Positions 7,718-17,003 of a stretch of 33,124 nucleotides of DNA are shown here, piece by piece. The DNA lies in assembly GCA_903858935.1 (NCBI GenBank), contig CAIOKO010000074.1:1-33124 (forward strand). The letters are read 5' to 3'. Within the stretch, counting starts at the first letter, position 1, and every line of letters begins with the position of its first letter. Under the pieces are notes generated by a model. The model ran no database searches, was not told the origin of the DNA, and was given only the letters and a program-made list of their open reading frames with translations. The position numbers and the translations under genes are program-made. This DNA is from an uncultured Schlesneria sp. (GTDB taxonomy: Bacteria; Planctomycetota; Planctomycetia; Planctomycetales; Planctomycetaceae).

Positions 7718-8353
7718 ATGTGTCGCGTGCTTTCACGACTGATGTCCGTTCTGATGTTGTTTCTGGTGCTCTGTTCTCCAGTGCTGGTTTGTGCGCAAGC
7801 TCATGCCAATGCCGAAGGTCATCACGAGGAAGGGCACGCGGGAGCTCATGCCGAAGGTCTGCCGATGGAGCCGAAATGGGACTTGGCTCTCTTTTCGGTC
7901 ATCACGTTCGGTGTGTTTCTGGCAGCCTTGCGATTTGGTGCCTGGGGCCCATTGCAAGCGGGTCTGAATGAGCGTGAGCGAGGTGTTAAGCAAAACATTG
8001 CTGATGCCGAGGCCGCTCGTTTGAAATCCGAAGCGCTGCTGAAAGATCACGAAGTCAAACTCGCCAAGGTTCAGGAAGAAGTGCGGGATATCCTGGCAGA
8101 AGCAAGGCGAGATGCCGAGCATACGAAGCAGGAGATCATCGCGGTTGCTCAGAAGGAAGCAGACGCGACGAAGCACCGTGCGATTGCCGAAATCGAGCGA
8201 TCAAGAGATCAGGCGATCTCGGAGTTGTTCGACTATGTGTCGAACAATGTCGTCGATGCGACAGAGAAGGTCATTGGACGTCATCTCACTGGAGAAGACC
8301 ATGACCGACTTGTGAAAGAAGCCTTGGCTGAATTAAACGTTCGGCGGAACTAG
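7718..8353 (+). CDS. atpF: ATP synthase Fo subunit b with signal-like and His-rich N-terminus
   Basis: Subunit b is the peripheral stalk. From about residue 54 the protein follows the family: one membrane helix (WDLALFSVITFGVFLAAL), then GPLQAGLNERERGVKQNI and a long charged coiled coil rich in Ala, Glu, Lys and Arg. Unlike E. coli b (156 residues), this 211-residue form has an extra N-terminus: a hydrophobic signal-like segment (about 5-27) and a short His/Glu-rich linker (29-44, five histidines) before the normal helix. That linker would be outside the membrane. ATG 7718 has a modest upstream site (CAGGTGAT). It lies between atpE and atpH in the standard order. Confidence 0.94.
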   Translation: MCRVLSRLMSVLMLFLVLCSPVLVCAQAHANAEGHHEEGHAGAHAEGLPMEPKWDLALFSVITFGVFLAALRFGAWGPLQAGLNERERGVKQNIADAEAARLKSEALLKDHEVKLAKVQEEVRDILAEARRDAEHTKQEIIAVAQKEADATKHRAIAEIERSRDQAISELFDYVSNNVVDATEKVIGRHLTGEDHDRLVKEALAELNVRRN

Positions 8354-8366
8354 GGAGCTGTCTGAC

Positions 8367-9011
8367 GTGGATTCGCAAGATCTCCGTACTCGTATCCCTT
8401 CCGTGATGGAAGACCCCGGCGCCCGATCGGTCGCCAAGGTCTACTCACATGCTTACCTGGAATCTGCAGCGAGCGCTGGTGGCGTCGAGTCGGCTCTGGA
8501 AGAACTTGGCTCGTTCGTCAAGGACGTCCTCGGCGGTAACCCCGAGTTCGACCGAATGTTGCGGACGCAAGAATTGAATGTCGAGGCGAAATTGCAACTG
8601 CTTGAAAAAGTGGTTGTGCCTCGATCGAGTCCTTTGTTTGGAAATTTTATTCGCGTCGTCGCTCATCACGATCGACTCGAATTGTTGCCGCTGATTTATG
8701 ACCTGGCCGTTCGTGAGAGCGAACTGCGTCAGAACCAGCGGCGAGTGCAGATAACGAGTGCATCCGAGCTCTCACCAGAGACGCTCGAATCCATTCGACA
8801 TAAAGTGGCTACGGCCTTGTCAACACAGCCCATTTTGGAAACGCGAGTCGATCCATCATTACTTGGTGGAATGCTGATTCGCGTCGGCGATACCGTCTAT
8901 GACGGTTCCTTGAAAACTCAAGTAAAACAACTTCGCGTACTTTTGCGCGAGAGGTGTCTGAATGAAATTCAACGCGGGCGAGATCGCTTCAGTCATCAAG
9001 ACGGAAATTGA
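8367..9011 (+). CDS. atpH: ATP synthase F1 subunit delta
   Basis: Delta (OSCP) joins the b stalk to the top of F1. The 214-residue protein has the N-terminal helical domain ([14 protein letters not shown]...) and the C-terminal family signature ([26 protein letters not shown], split here as the strand-turn around LLGG and the YDGSLKTQ end). The start is GTG 8367 with GGGAG about nine bases upstream, 13 bases after atpF. The reading frame continues 50 bases into atpA, giving a 16-residue tail (beginning NEIQRG) after the usual end of the domain. This is a longer overlap than the few bases typical of atp operons. Confidence 0.94.
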   Translation: MDSQDLRTRIPSVMEDPGARSVAKVYSHAYLESAASAGGVESALEELGSFVKDVLGGNPEFDRMLRTQELNVEAKLQLLEKVVVPRSSPLFGNFIRVVAHHDRLELLPLIYDLAVRESELRQNQRRVQITSASELSPETLESIRHKVATALSTQPILETRVDPSLLGGMLIRVGDTVYDGSLKTQVKQLRVLLRERCLNEIQRGRDRFSHQDGN

Positions 9012-10500
9012 AGGCTTTCGCGGTCAGATTCAAACCAGTGAAGTCGGTCGAGTCGTGGAGGTCGGTGACGGCATCGCACGAGTTTACGGCTTGGCAACCG
9101 CCATGGCCGGCGAAATGGTCGAATTCACCAGAAGCGGTGTTCGAGGCCAGGTGTTTAACCTGGAAGAGAACTCCGTCGGTGTGATCATTCTCGGCGATTA
9201 CCTGAAAATCACCGAAGGTGAAGAGGTACGGACGACCGGTTCGTTGCTGTCAATTCCCGTTGGGGACGAGCTGATTGGCCGTGTCGTCGATCCGCTGGGC
9301 AATCCACTCGACGGCAAAGGCCCGGTTCTGTCGACTCATACACGCCCTCTGGAGACGACCGCTCCTGGTGTCGCCGGACGGCAACCAGTGAAGCAACCGC
9401 TGCAAACAGGCATTAAAGCTGTTGACGCAATGACTCCTGTCGGACGCGGTCAGCGCGAATTGATCATCGGCGACCGCAAAACCGGAAAGACAGCGGTTGC
9501 AGTCGACGCGATCATTAACCAGAAGGGCGGCGACGTCATCTGCGTTTATGTGTCGTGTGGTCAGCGAGCCAGTTCGACGGCCGGTGTGGTTGAGGCGCTC
9601 ACGAAGGCCGGTGCGATGGATTACACCATCGTTGTCAGTGCCTCGGCGAGTGATCCTGCCCCGCTTCAGTACATCGCCCCGTACGCCGGTGCTTCGATCG
9701 CCGAATACTTCATGTACCAGGGTAAGCATACCCTCGTTGTGTATGACGACCTGACCCGTCAGGCGACCGCCTATCGTCAGTTGTCCTTGTTGATGCGACG
9801 TCCGCCAGGCCGTGAAGCTTACCCCGGTGACGTGTTCTACTGTCACAGTCGTCTGCTGGAACGAGCAGCGAAGTTGAGCGATGAACTTGGTGGTGGTTCG
9901 ATGACGGCGCTGCCGATCATTGAAACGTTGGAAGGTGAAGTTTCGGCTTATATTCCCACCAACGTGATTTCGATTACGGACGGTCAGATTTATCTGGAAC
10001 CCGATTTGTTCTTCAAAGGGGTTCGTCCGGCCATCAACGTCGGTATCTCTGTTTCCCGCGTCGGTGGTAACGCTCAGACTAAGGCAATGAAAAAGGTCGC
10101 TGGTAGTTTGCGACTGGATCTTGCTGCGTTCCGCGAATTGGAAGCGTTTGCTCAGCTCGGTACCGAACTCGACAAAGCAACGCAACAACAGTTGGATCGC
10201 GGTTACCGCATGGTCGAGCTGTTGAAACAGCCTCAGTTCCGCCCGTTAAACATGGCCGATCAGGTCATGAGTATTTACGGCGGATCAAAGGGCTATTTCG
10301 ATAAGGTTCCAGTACCGCGCGTACAAGAAGCCGAACAGAACATGATTCAGTTCATGCGGGAAGAAAAGAGCGAAGTTCGAGATGCCCTGATTAAAGGTGG
10401 TGTTTTGGACGACGCAACGGAAGGGGCTTTGAAAAAGGCATTGGAAGAGTGGCGTGACCGCTGGCAAGCGACCGAAAGTAAAGCAGCCGAGAAGAAGTAA
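8962..10500 (+). CDS. atpA: ATP synthase F1 subunit alpha
   Basis: Alpha is the non-catalytic nucleotide-binding subunit of the F1 hexamer. At 512 residues it is full length, with an N-terminal beta-barrel, a P-loop GDRKTGKT (170-177), the stretch [12 protein letters not shown], and the ATP synthase alpha/beta signature [14 protein letters not shown]. The C-terminal helical domain ends in a Lys/Glu-rich tail. ATG 8962 overlaps the end of atpH by 50 bases and has GAGAGG upstream. The 131-base gap that follows before atpG contains several hairpins, unlike the short gaps earlier in the operon. Confidence 0.98.
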   Translation: MKFNAGEIASVIKTEIEGFRGQIQTSEVGRVVEVGDGIARVYGLATAMAGEMVEFTRSGVRGQVFNLEENSVGVIILGDYLKITEGEEVRTTGSLLSIPVGDELIGRVVDPLGNPLDGKGPVLSTHTRPLETTAPGVAGRQPVKQPLQTGIKAVDAMTPVGRGQRELIIGDRKTGKTAVAVDAIINQKGGDVICVYVSCGQRASSTAGVVEALTKAGAMDYTIVVSASASDPAPLQYIAPYAGASIAEYFMYQGKHTLVVYDDLTRQATAYRQLSLLMRRPPGREAYPGDVFYCHSRLLERAAKLSDELGGGSMTALPIIETLEGEVSAYIPTNVISITDGQIYLEPDLFFKGVRPAINVGISVSRVGGNAQTKAMKKVAGSLRLDLAAFRELEAFAQLGTELDKATQQQLDRGYRMVELLKQPQFRPLNMADQVMSIYGGSKGYFDKVPVPRVQEAEQNMIQFMREEKSEVRDALIKGGVLDDATEGALKKALEEWRDRWQATESKAAEKK

Positions 10501-10501
10501 T

Positions 10502-10597
10502 AAGGTTCGAGCTCTTGAGGAACCTTGCGTTGAAAGTATCGCCAGATTTCCTTGGGGGCATGGAGCAAAAACTCCAGGCGAACCACCTGTGCGGTTC
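10502..10597 (+). promoter_or_regulatory. Hairpin cluster in the atpA-atpG gap
   Basis: Three inverted repeats follow the atpA stop: AAGGTTC/GAACCTT (10502-10508 with 10520-10526, with an inner CTC/GAG), TGGAG/CTCCA (10561-10565 with 10572-10576) and GAACC/GGTTC (10580-10584 with 10593-10597). None is followed by a T tract. They may stabilise or mark processing sites in the mRNA; this is inferred. Confidence 0.45.
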
Positions 10598-10631
10598 ACT
10601 GTTTCGTAACTGTTTGTAGTACAAGAGAACC

Positions 10632-11519
10632 ATGGCAAAAGCACGTGCGATCATCAAGCGGTTGAAAGCCGTTCGCAACGTCCGAAAGATCACTCGGACG
10701 ATGGAACTGGTCGCGACTGCACGCTTTAAAAAGGCGATGGATCGAGCCACGCAAGCCGCTGCGTACACCCGCAAGATCTCTGAAATCGTGTCCGACTTGT
10801 CGAACACTATGGAAGAAGGGGCCTCGTCCTTCACTCACCCTTTGCTGCAGCAGCGCGAGACGGAAAAAAAGAGTATTCTTCTGGTCATTACGTCTAACCG
10901 CGGACTGTGTGGTGGTTATAACGGTGGTGTGCTGCGACACGCACAGACTCGGATTCGGCAGACGAAGGCTGATCAGATTCCGCTGAATATTGAAGTATCG
11001 GGCAAGCGAGGAATCGGATTCTTCAAGTTCCAGAAGATCGAAACAGCAGCCAGTTATACTCATTTCGAAGATAAGCCAACGTTCGACGAAGTCGATGTTC
11101 TCGCCAAGCGTTACATTGATCTCTTCGTTCGAGGTGAGATCGATCGGCTTGACGTTTCCTACACAAAGTTTGAAACAATGTCTCGCCAGAAGGCGGTCAT
11201 CGAAACTCTGCTTCCGATCGGGAAATTGACATCGGCAGAGCCCGCTTCGTCAAAACCAAAGGTGGAATACGATTTTCTGCCGACGCCCAAAGAGATTCTC
11301 GAAGAGATCGTTCCGGCTTCGTTCAAGGCTCGATTGTTTAAGTGCTTTCTCGACGCAGCGGTGAGCGAACAAATCGCCCGAATGGTGGCGATGAAGAGTG
11401 CAACCGACAATGCAGATGATATGATCCGATCGATTCGTGCTCAGTATAACCGTGCTCGCCAATCGCAGATTACATCGGAACTGAGTGAAATTATCGGCGG
11501 TGCAGCAGCATTGGAATAG
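10632..11519 (+). CDS. atpG: ATP synthase F1 subunit gamma
   Basis: Gamma is the central rotor shaft. The 295-residue protein shows the N-terminal coiled-coil helix (IIKRLKAVRNVRKITRTMEL), the conserved SNRGLCGGYN segment in the Rossmann-like middle domain, and the C-terminal signature helix MVAMKSATDNADDMI followed by YNRARQSQITSELSEI, which is the expected end. The length is normal for bacterial gamma, with no large regulatory insertion. ATG 10632 is preceded by AAGAGA. The 95-base gap to atpD contains a 10-base palindrome (TAACGCGTTA, 11540-11549) but no clear terminator. Confidence 0.97.
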   Translation: MAKARAIIKRLKAVRNVRKITRTMELVATARFKKAMDRATQAAAYTRKISEIVSDLSNTMEEGASSFTHPLLQQRETEKKSILLVITSNRGLCGGYNGGVLRHAQTRIRQTKADQIPLNIEVSGKRGIGFFKFQKIETAASYTHFEDKPTFDEVDVLAKRYIDLFVRGEIDRLDVSYTKFETMSRQKAVIETLLPIGKLTSAEPASSKPKVEYDFLPTPKEILEEIVPASFKARLFKCFLDAAVSEQIARMVAMKSATDNADDMIRSIRAQYNRARQSQITSELSEIIGGAAALE

Positions 11520-11542
11520 TCCAGTGCGAATACACAAAATAA

Positions 11543-13070
<1,528 letters not shown>

Positions 13071-13114
13071 GTAGCTGGCGAATCAAAGTATTTTCGTCAG
13101 GCGATATGATTCGA

Positions 13115-13173
13115 ACCCGCTTCGGGTAGAGTTGATTGCGAGAGAAATTAAGGTGAAGAGAAATTTCTTCACC
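13115..13173 (+). promoter_or_regulatory. Two further hairpins in the atpD-atpC gap
   Basis: ACCCG-CTT-CGGGT (13115-13127) and an 8-bp stem GGTGAAGA/TCTTCACC (13152-13159 with 13166-13173, 6-base loop) lie between the atpD hairpin and the atpC ribosome site. The second ends 26 bases before the atpC start. Confidence 0.5.
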
Positions 13174-13199
13174 GTCAGTGAATGGGTAGTGAGGTTAAC

Positions 13200-13610
13200 A
13201 TGGCAAGTGGCGACAAATTACGACTGATCGTCGTGACTCCCGAGCGAACATTGCTCGATGAGCCTGTCTCCGCATTGCGTTTTCCGCTCTACGACGGCGA
13301 CATTGGAATCCTGCCCGGTCGTATCCCGTTGATCGGCCGACTCGGCGTGGGTGAGCTTCGAGTGAAAGCCGCGTCAGGCGATACCAATTACTTTATCGAC
13401 GGCGGCTTCGTCCAAGTGATCGGCTCGAACGTGACGTTGCTAACGAACCGTGCGATTCCAGCGAAAGAAATTTCCGCTGCAGACGCCGAAAAGCAACTCG
13501 AAGAAGCACGTTCTCGCGTGGCGAAGACCGATGAAGAGACGACAGCCAAGTTCGCCGATCAGCAACGAGCACGTAAGTTGCTCGCGATCGCCCAGCGCTC
13601 GCGTTCGTAA
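13200..13610 (+). CDS. atpC: ATP synthase F1 subunit epsilon
   Basis: Epsilon sits at the foot of the central stalk and can inhibit ATP hydrolysis. The 136-residue protein has the family's beta-sandwich (RLIVVTPERTLLDEPVSALRFP, split by the usual turn, then YDGDIGILPGRIPLIGRLG) and a C-terminal two-helix region rich in Ala, Glu and Arg. ATG 13200 is preferred because GAGG lies just upstream; an ATG six codons earlier (13182) has no ribosome site. It is the last operon gene, and the 145-base gap from atpD is the longest in the operon and contains three hairpins. Confidence 0.95.
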   Translation: MASGDKLRLIVVTPERTLLDEPVSALRFPLYDGDIGILPGRIPLIGRLGVGELRVKAASGDTNYFIDGGFVQVIGSNVTLLTNRAIPAKEISAADAEKQLEEARSRVAKTDEETTAKFADQQRARKLLAIAQRSRS

Positions 13611-13643
13611 CGTGCTACAGGTGAATGCCGACGATTTCTAACA

Positions 13644-13667
13644 AAGAAACTTAGATCTTGGTTTCTT
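13644..13667 (+). terminator. Weak hairpin after atpC, possible operon end
   Basis: AAGAAAC (13644-13650) pairs with GTTTCTT (13661-13667) over a 10-base loop, 33 bases after the atpC stop. The stem is AT-rich and no T tract follows, so a terminator role is tentative. Confidence 0.3.
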
Positions 13668-13730
13668 GATCGCTATCCGACATCGCTGCATACCTCCGTC
13701 TGGCGCTGTCGCTTTGAGCCCGCATTGATC

Positions 13731-13776
13731 GCTTTCCACTTTGGCTCGTCCAGGTAGGAGCAAATTTGGAAACCAG
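13731..13776. repeat. 46-bp intergenic repeat, copy 1
   Basis: The sequence starting GCTTTCCACTTTGGCTCGTC recurs exactly 80 bases later (13811-13856), matching 40 of the first 45 positions. The 34-base spacer is pyrimidine-rich. It belongs to 13611-14010, a 400-base stretch without a gene. Small ORFs on the minus strand here are translations of the repeat. Confidence 0.8.
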
Positions 13777-13810
13777 AAAAACATTTCTTTCGGTTCCCTG
13801 TTTTTCTCCT

Positions 13811-13856
13811 GCTTTCCACATTGGCTTGTCCAAGTGGGAGCGAATTTGGAAACCAA
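13811..13856. repeat. 46-bp intergenic repeat, copy 2
   Basis: Second copy of the repeat at 13731-13776, starting GCTTTCCACATTGGCTTGTC. Similar 'GGGAGCGAATTTGGAAAC' strings are, from memory, scattered in planctomycete and other genomes; a genome search would show whether this is a dispersed family. Confidence 0.8.
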
Positions 13857-14010
13857 TTAGCGATCTTAGGGGAACAATATTTTACTTCATATGAGACATT
13901 CATATTTGACGTACTGGCATTTGGTAGGATTCCGAAGCAAAATGACGTGAAACGAGACCTGAATCGACGGCGTTCAGTACAAAAAACGTCAGGCCCCAGA
14001 AGGTGAATCC

Positions 14011-14577
14011 ATGGTCCCTGAAATCGGTGTCAGCGAATCCGCACTTCTGACTGACATCGCAATGTGCATCAACTACTACCGGCTATTCTCACCTGGACTT
14101 TATTGCTGCGTTCATGCCCCACTCCAACTTGACGTCGAGACCCGGCTCCGTCCCGGTATCATCGTGATGGTGAATCACGGCGAACTCAAACAATGCGATC
14201 CGGGGCTCGATTACGACTGCTTCCAAGGACCGCCGAATTTTGTCCTCGATGTCTTTCCGGGGGACAACCTGAATGGCTATCAAGACCGGCGATTCGCTTT
14301 TGAGCGAGCCAAGGTACTCGAATACGTCGCCGTAAGTGACTGAGACCCCGTTTCGTGGATTTGGAATCGGTTGGTGGGTGAGAAATTCACCGAGATCGAA
14401 ACGGTGGACAACGAGTACATCATGAGCACTGCCTTACCCGGTTTGTGGATTCCAACAGGTGCCTTCAAGCAGAGGGACTGGTGGTCCATCATGGGCGCGA
14501 TCGCGCGCGGTGTCACACGCATTGGGCACCACGACTTCATGGAAACAATTTGGAAGCTCGCTCAAAGCAGGGAATAA
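14011..14577 (+). pseudogene. Decayed Uma2-type (DUF820) endonuclease-like gene with in-frame TGA
   Basis: One reading frame runs through 14011-14577 but is cut by a TGA at 14341-14343. The pieces before and after join into a recognisable Uma2/DUF820 C-terminal half: VETRLRPGIIVM, a strand ending NFVLDVFPGDN, RAKVLEYVAVSD, then after the stop IWNRLVGEKFTEIE, STALPGLWIPTGAF and a final helix ending in a RIGHHDFMETI-type segment. The usual PD of the PD-(D/E)xK nuclease core is lost (VMVNHGEL instead of a PDL-type motif), and the N-terminal part is not recognisable. Stop codon plus missing catalytic residue point to a non-functional remnant. The frame is open upstream to about 13900 without a better start. 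Uma2-like genes are abundant in planctomycetes and cyanobacteria. Confidence 0.7.
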
Positions 14578-14913
14578 TTTGGTCGTTATGCGTTCCGGGT
14601 CGTGCGACACAGCTCCAACGGTTTCGCCATGTTCCAAGGTTTTAGCAATCGGGTGTTCTGACTTGTGTCTCTTGAGACCGTTAGGACGATGTGTTGCTTA
14701 GAACTCAGAAAATCATTTCGGCAATCGCATTAGTTTGGACGATGGTTTCGGAAAGAAGATAAGTCGAATTAACAGGCAACAGACCCGCGTCGAACCGTTC
14801 GTCTGATTTCCAAAATGCTCTCTAGGAAATAGAATTCCCGAAAAAAACGCTCAACGGGGAGCCGAGTACAGTTCCCGTTATGTTTGACGTTTCGTGCGTC
14901 GGAGTTTTTCCCT
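14578..14913. other. Intergenic stretch without recognisable gene
   Basis: These 336 bases lie between the Uma2 remnant and the ankyrin-repeat gene. ORFs here are short and lack recognisable motifs. The ribosome site CGGAG for the next gene begins at about 14900. I see no repeat or clear promoter. Confidence 0.5.
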
Positions 14914-15453
14914 ATGGGAAGACGGGTATTTGAGAAAGCAGACTTTTATCTTAGCCGCGGCGATCGAAAGCGGCTTTCAAGACTGTTGCGCAAACATCGG
15001 TATCTGCTCAATTCGCAAAACTCCGTGCTCGTCCTCCGCGCGGTTTGGCAATACCCGGGAATTTTGCCATGGCTGTTGGCCCAAGGTGTTCATCCCGACT
15101 GCAAAGAGAGTCCAGGTGACCCAACGGCTTTAATGCATGCGGCGGGAACAGGAGACCTCGAATTGATGCGATTGCTTCTTGACCATGGGGCCGAAGTAAA
15201 CGCACGAAACGGAAGCAACGAATTGCCGCTTGGGTATGCTTGTAGTTATGAGAAATGGGACGCGGCCAAGTTGCTTATCGAGCGCGGTGCGGATGTTAAT
15301 GGTATTGAACGTGAAGGAAGTACGCATTTGGATTGGGTGACGTTGGGAGGAGATGCACAAGGCATTCAGCTTCTTCGCTCGCTCGGTGGTTTACTCTATG
15401 CCGAACTCGATCACGATAAGGGCAATGAACAAGACGGTCCCGTCGGATTCTGA
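14914..15453 (+). CDS. Ankyrin-repeat protein
   Basis: A 179-residue protein without a signal peptide, made of ankyrin repeats. The clearest units are GDPTALMHAAGTGDLELMRLLLDHGAEVNAR (68-98, split by the usual helix-turn-helix) and LPLGYACSYEKWDAAKLLIERGADVNG (104-130), followed by a weaker third unit around LDWVTLGGDAQGIQLLRSLGG. The first 60 residues are probably degenerate repeats with basic helices. Ankyrin repeats bind proteins; no partner is suggested by the neighbours. ATG 14914 has CGGAG about ten bases upstream; a TTG start at 14884 would add ten residues without a ribosome site. It is flanked by a pseudogene and a thioredoxin gene, in a loosely packed accessory stretch. Confidence 0.82.
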   Translation: MGRRVFEKADFYLSRGDRKRLSRLLRKHRYLLNSQNSVLVLRAVWQYPGILPWLLAQGVHPDCKESPGDPTALMHAAGTGDLELMRLLLDHGAEVNARNGSNELPLGYACSYEKWDAAKLLIERGADVNGIEREGSTHLDWVTLGGDAQGIQLLRSLGGLLYAELDHDKGNEQDGPVGF

Positions 15454-15652
15454 ACTCGACAGTGCCTCGCCGCCGCCGGGTCATCTTTTTCTTTCGTTGC
15501 CAAAAGCAAATGACCAGCGCCCGCTTTGATTGACAGATCTCAACGATTGTCGTGTGATGATGGAATGACTTTATTGGGATCAATGATTAACGGATTGCTA
15601 GAGATTTAAAGAACGTCGGCGCGCCGGCAAATTTCTAACAAGAAGAGGCGCC

Positions 15653-16153
15653 ATGAACGACTTGCAATCCCAGTTGCCAACTTCCAGCGACTCGAAATCA
15701 CTGCCCAATCGAAAACCGTTTTTCCATTTCTGGCGAGTCTTCTGGCTTTCATTCCTCGCTGTCTCACTCGTCTACGTATTGTACTGCTTCTACGTACCGT
15801 CCAATGGCGTCGCCTGGGCTGACAACTACACGGTCGCCCAAGAGCAAGCTGTCCAGTCTGGTAAACCCATGATCCTGTTCTTCACTGGCAAGTGGTGCGT
15901 TCCGTGCCGGATCATGAAGCGCAACGTTTGGGCCGATCAGCAGGTGACGGCGACCGTCAATGCAGCGTTCATCCCCGTGATGATTGACGTGGATGAGCCT
16001 GACGCAGCCGCAGCGATGACTCGTTATCGTGTCGGTGCTACGCCAATCACGATCGTCGTTGACCCCCAAGGTGACGTCCTCAATTATAAACAAGGTGGGA
16101 TCGGCAAGGCTGAATTCCTTGAGCTGATTGGAACATTGAAACCACCAGGTTGA
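15653..16153 (+). CDS. Membrane-anchored thioredoxin-fold protein
   Basis: 166 residues: a polar N-terminus, one membrane helix (about 26-48), then a thioredoxin domain facing the periplasm. The active site is WCVPC (C82 and C85) in FFTGKWCVPCRIMK. The conserved cis-proline follows in GATPITIVVD (P131), and the strand FIPVMIDVDEPDAA is typical. Both cysteines and the cis-Pro are intact, so it should be a working thiol-disulfide oxidoreductase of the DsbD-gamma/thioredoxin_7 kind. ATG 15653 has AAGAGG five bases upstream. No cytochrome c maturation or Dsb partner lies nearby, so its redox partner is unknown. Confidence 0.88.
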   Translation: MNDLQSQLPTSSDSKSLPNRKPFFHFWRVFWLSFLAVSLVYVLYCFYVPSNGVAWADNYTVAQEQAVQSGKPMILFFTGKWCVPCRIMKRNVWADQQVTATVNAAFIPVMIDVDEPDAAAAMTRYRVGATPITIVVDPQGDVLNYKQGGIGKAEFLELIGTLKPPG

Positions 16154-16190
16154 AAGTTGGCATCAAGCGTTTCGTTCTCTGGTTCATTCG

Positions 16191-16212
16191 CACTCTTCGT
16201 GTCCTTCGTGGT
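16191..16212 (-). repeat. 'CACGAAG' dispersed repeat, copy 3
   Basis: CACTCTTCGTGTCCTTCGTGGT on the plus strand, i.e. ACCACGAAGGACACGAAGAG on the minus strand. It is the same unit as the inverted pair at 254-285 and 336-367 and lies just after the thioredoxin gene. Confidence 0.7.
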
Positions 16213-16408
16213 GGACTGGTATTTGGCCGCTTGGCAATTGGTCAAGAAATATCTACCGAATCGTGCGAGATTCCTGAAAGGCCGAACGAGTCGGTCAAGT
16301 TGACACGCTGTATCTGGTCGTTCAAAGTGCTTGCGTGTTAATTGCAAGCTCGTCGTTAATCGCGGGCACGTTACATTTCGCGTTCGGCGCCGGAGGCAAA
16401 TACGACGG

Positions 16409-16999
16409 ATGGTCCATAGCGTTTCCTGGGTGATGGGCTACCACCGCCAGTCGCAGGGTTGGCTGGATCGCGTCGGAGGTCTGCCCAGTCACCTGCCGCA
16501 ACGGTGGCCGCGATGCCAACTCTGCCAGGACCAAATGGAATTCGTTGGGCAACTCTATTCTTCGAAGCAGTTGCCGCTCGGCGGCCCACTCGGCCTTCAG
16601 TTCTATATTTGCGACAGTTGCCGGGAGACGTACAACGGTCAGGCCAACGACCGGCTGCCGATACACATGGAAGTGCTGCCATTTGGTGTCGCTGAGAACA
16701 CGGGGCGAGACGGTGTTCGGTGCCGACGTCAGCCGATCCGGCACATCTCTTACAACCCCGTCAATGACTCGACGGACCAGTTGTCCTTTAACCGGCGGCG
16801 GCTGGCCGAGGAGGACCTGCCAGACACTCACCTCCGGCAGGACAAGGTGGGCGGATTATTTCCGTACGATGGATGCGACAGCCCGCGAATCACACCATCA
16901 AATCGGATGTTGGCGCAATTCGCATGGGTAGCGGTGGGTGCCCCGATCTACCTCTATCAGTCCTCCGCAAAGAAGCTGTATCTCTATCACTATCGCTGA
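16409..16999 (+). CDS. Zinc-ribbon-like protein of unknown function (DUF1963/YwqG-like features)
   Basis: I do not recognise a named function. The 196-residue protein has two CxxC pairs (C36/C39 and C68/C71) about 30 residues apart, as in a zinc ribbon. The motif DRVGGLPSHLP (20-30) recurs in altered form near the C-terminus as DKVGGLFPYDG. The pattern 'xVGGxP ... CxxC..M.F..Q' resembles DUF1963/YwqG-type proteins. The C-terminus IYLYQSSAKKLYLYHYR is strand-like. The start is uncertain: ATG 16409 has GGAGG about 13 bases upstream, ATG 16433 is another choice, and the frame is open to 16331. The stop is 4 bases from the end of the convergent beta-propeller gene. The opposite strand also has a 169-codon open frame, but the cysteine pairs and motif repeat favour this strand. 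Confidence 0.62.
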   Translation: MVHSVSWVMGYHRQSQGWLDRVGGLPSHLPQRWPRCQLCQDQMEFVGQLYSSKQLPLGGPLGLQFYICDSCRETYNGQANDRLPIHMEVLPFGVAENTGRDGVRCRRQPIRHISYNPVNDSTDQLSFNRRRLAEEDLPDTHLRQDKVGGLFPYDGCDSPRITPSNRMLAQFAWVAVGAPIYLYQSSAKKLYLYHYR

Positions 17000-17003
17000 A
17001 GAT

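Noticed and set aside
7681-7971. 96-codon plus-strand ORF overlapping the start of atpF
   Set aside because: Out-of-frame shadow of atpF; Ser/Arg/Cys-rich and without a ribosome site.
9250-10188. 312-codon minus-strand ORF inside atpA
   Set aside because: Antisense shadow of a highly conserved gene; no family resemblance.
13731-13856. CRISPR array
   Set aside because: Only two imperfect 46-bp copies, a single 34-bp spacer-like segment and no cas genes.
14341-14343. Possible selenocysteine readthrough of the in-frame TGA in the Uma2-like frame
   Set aside because: Uma2 proteins have no catalytic Cys at this place, I see no convincing SECIS hairpin after it, and the catalytic PD motif is also lost. 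Decay explains it better.
16322-16831. 169-codon minus-strand ORF opposite the zinc-ribbon-like gene
   Set aside because: Low-complexity Pro/Arg/Val-rich translation without motifs; the plus-strand frame has paired CxxC motifs and a recurring VGG motif.
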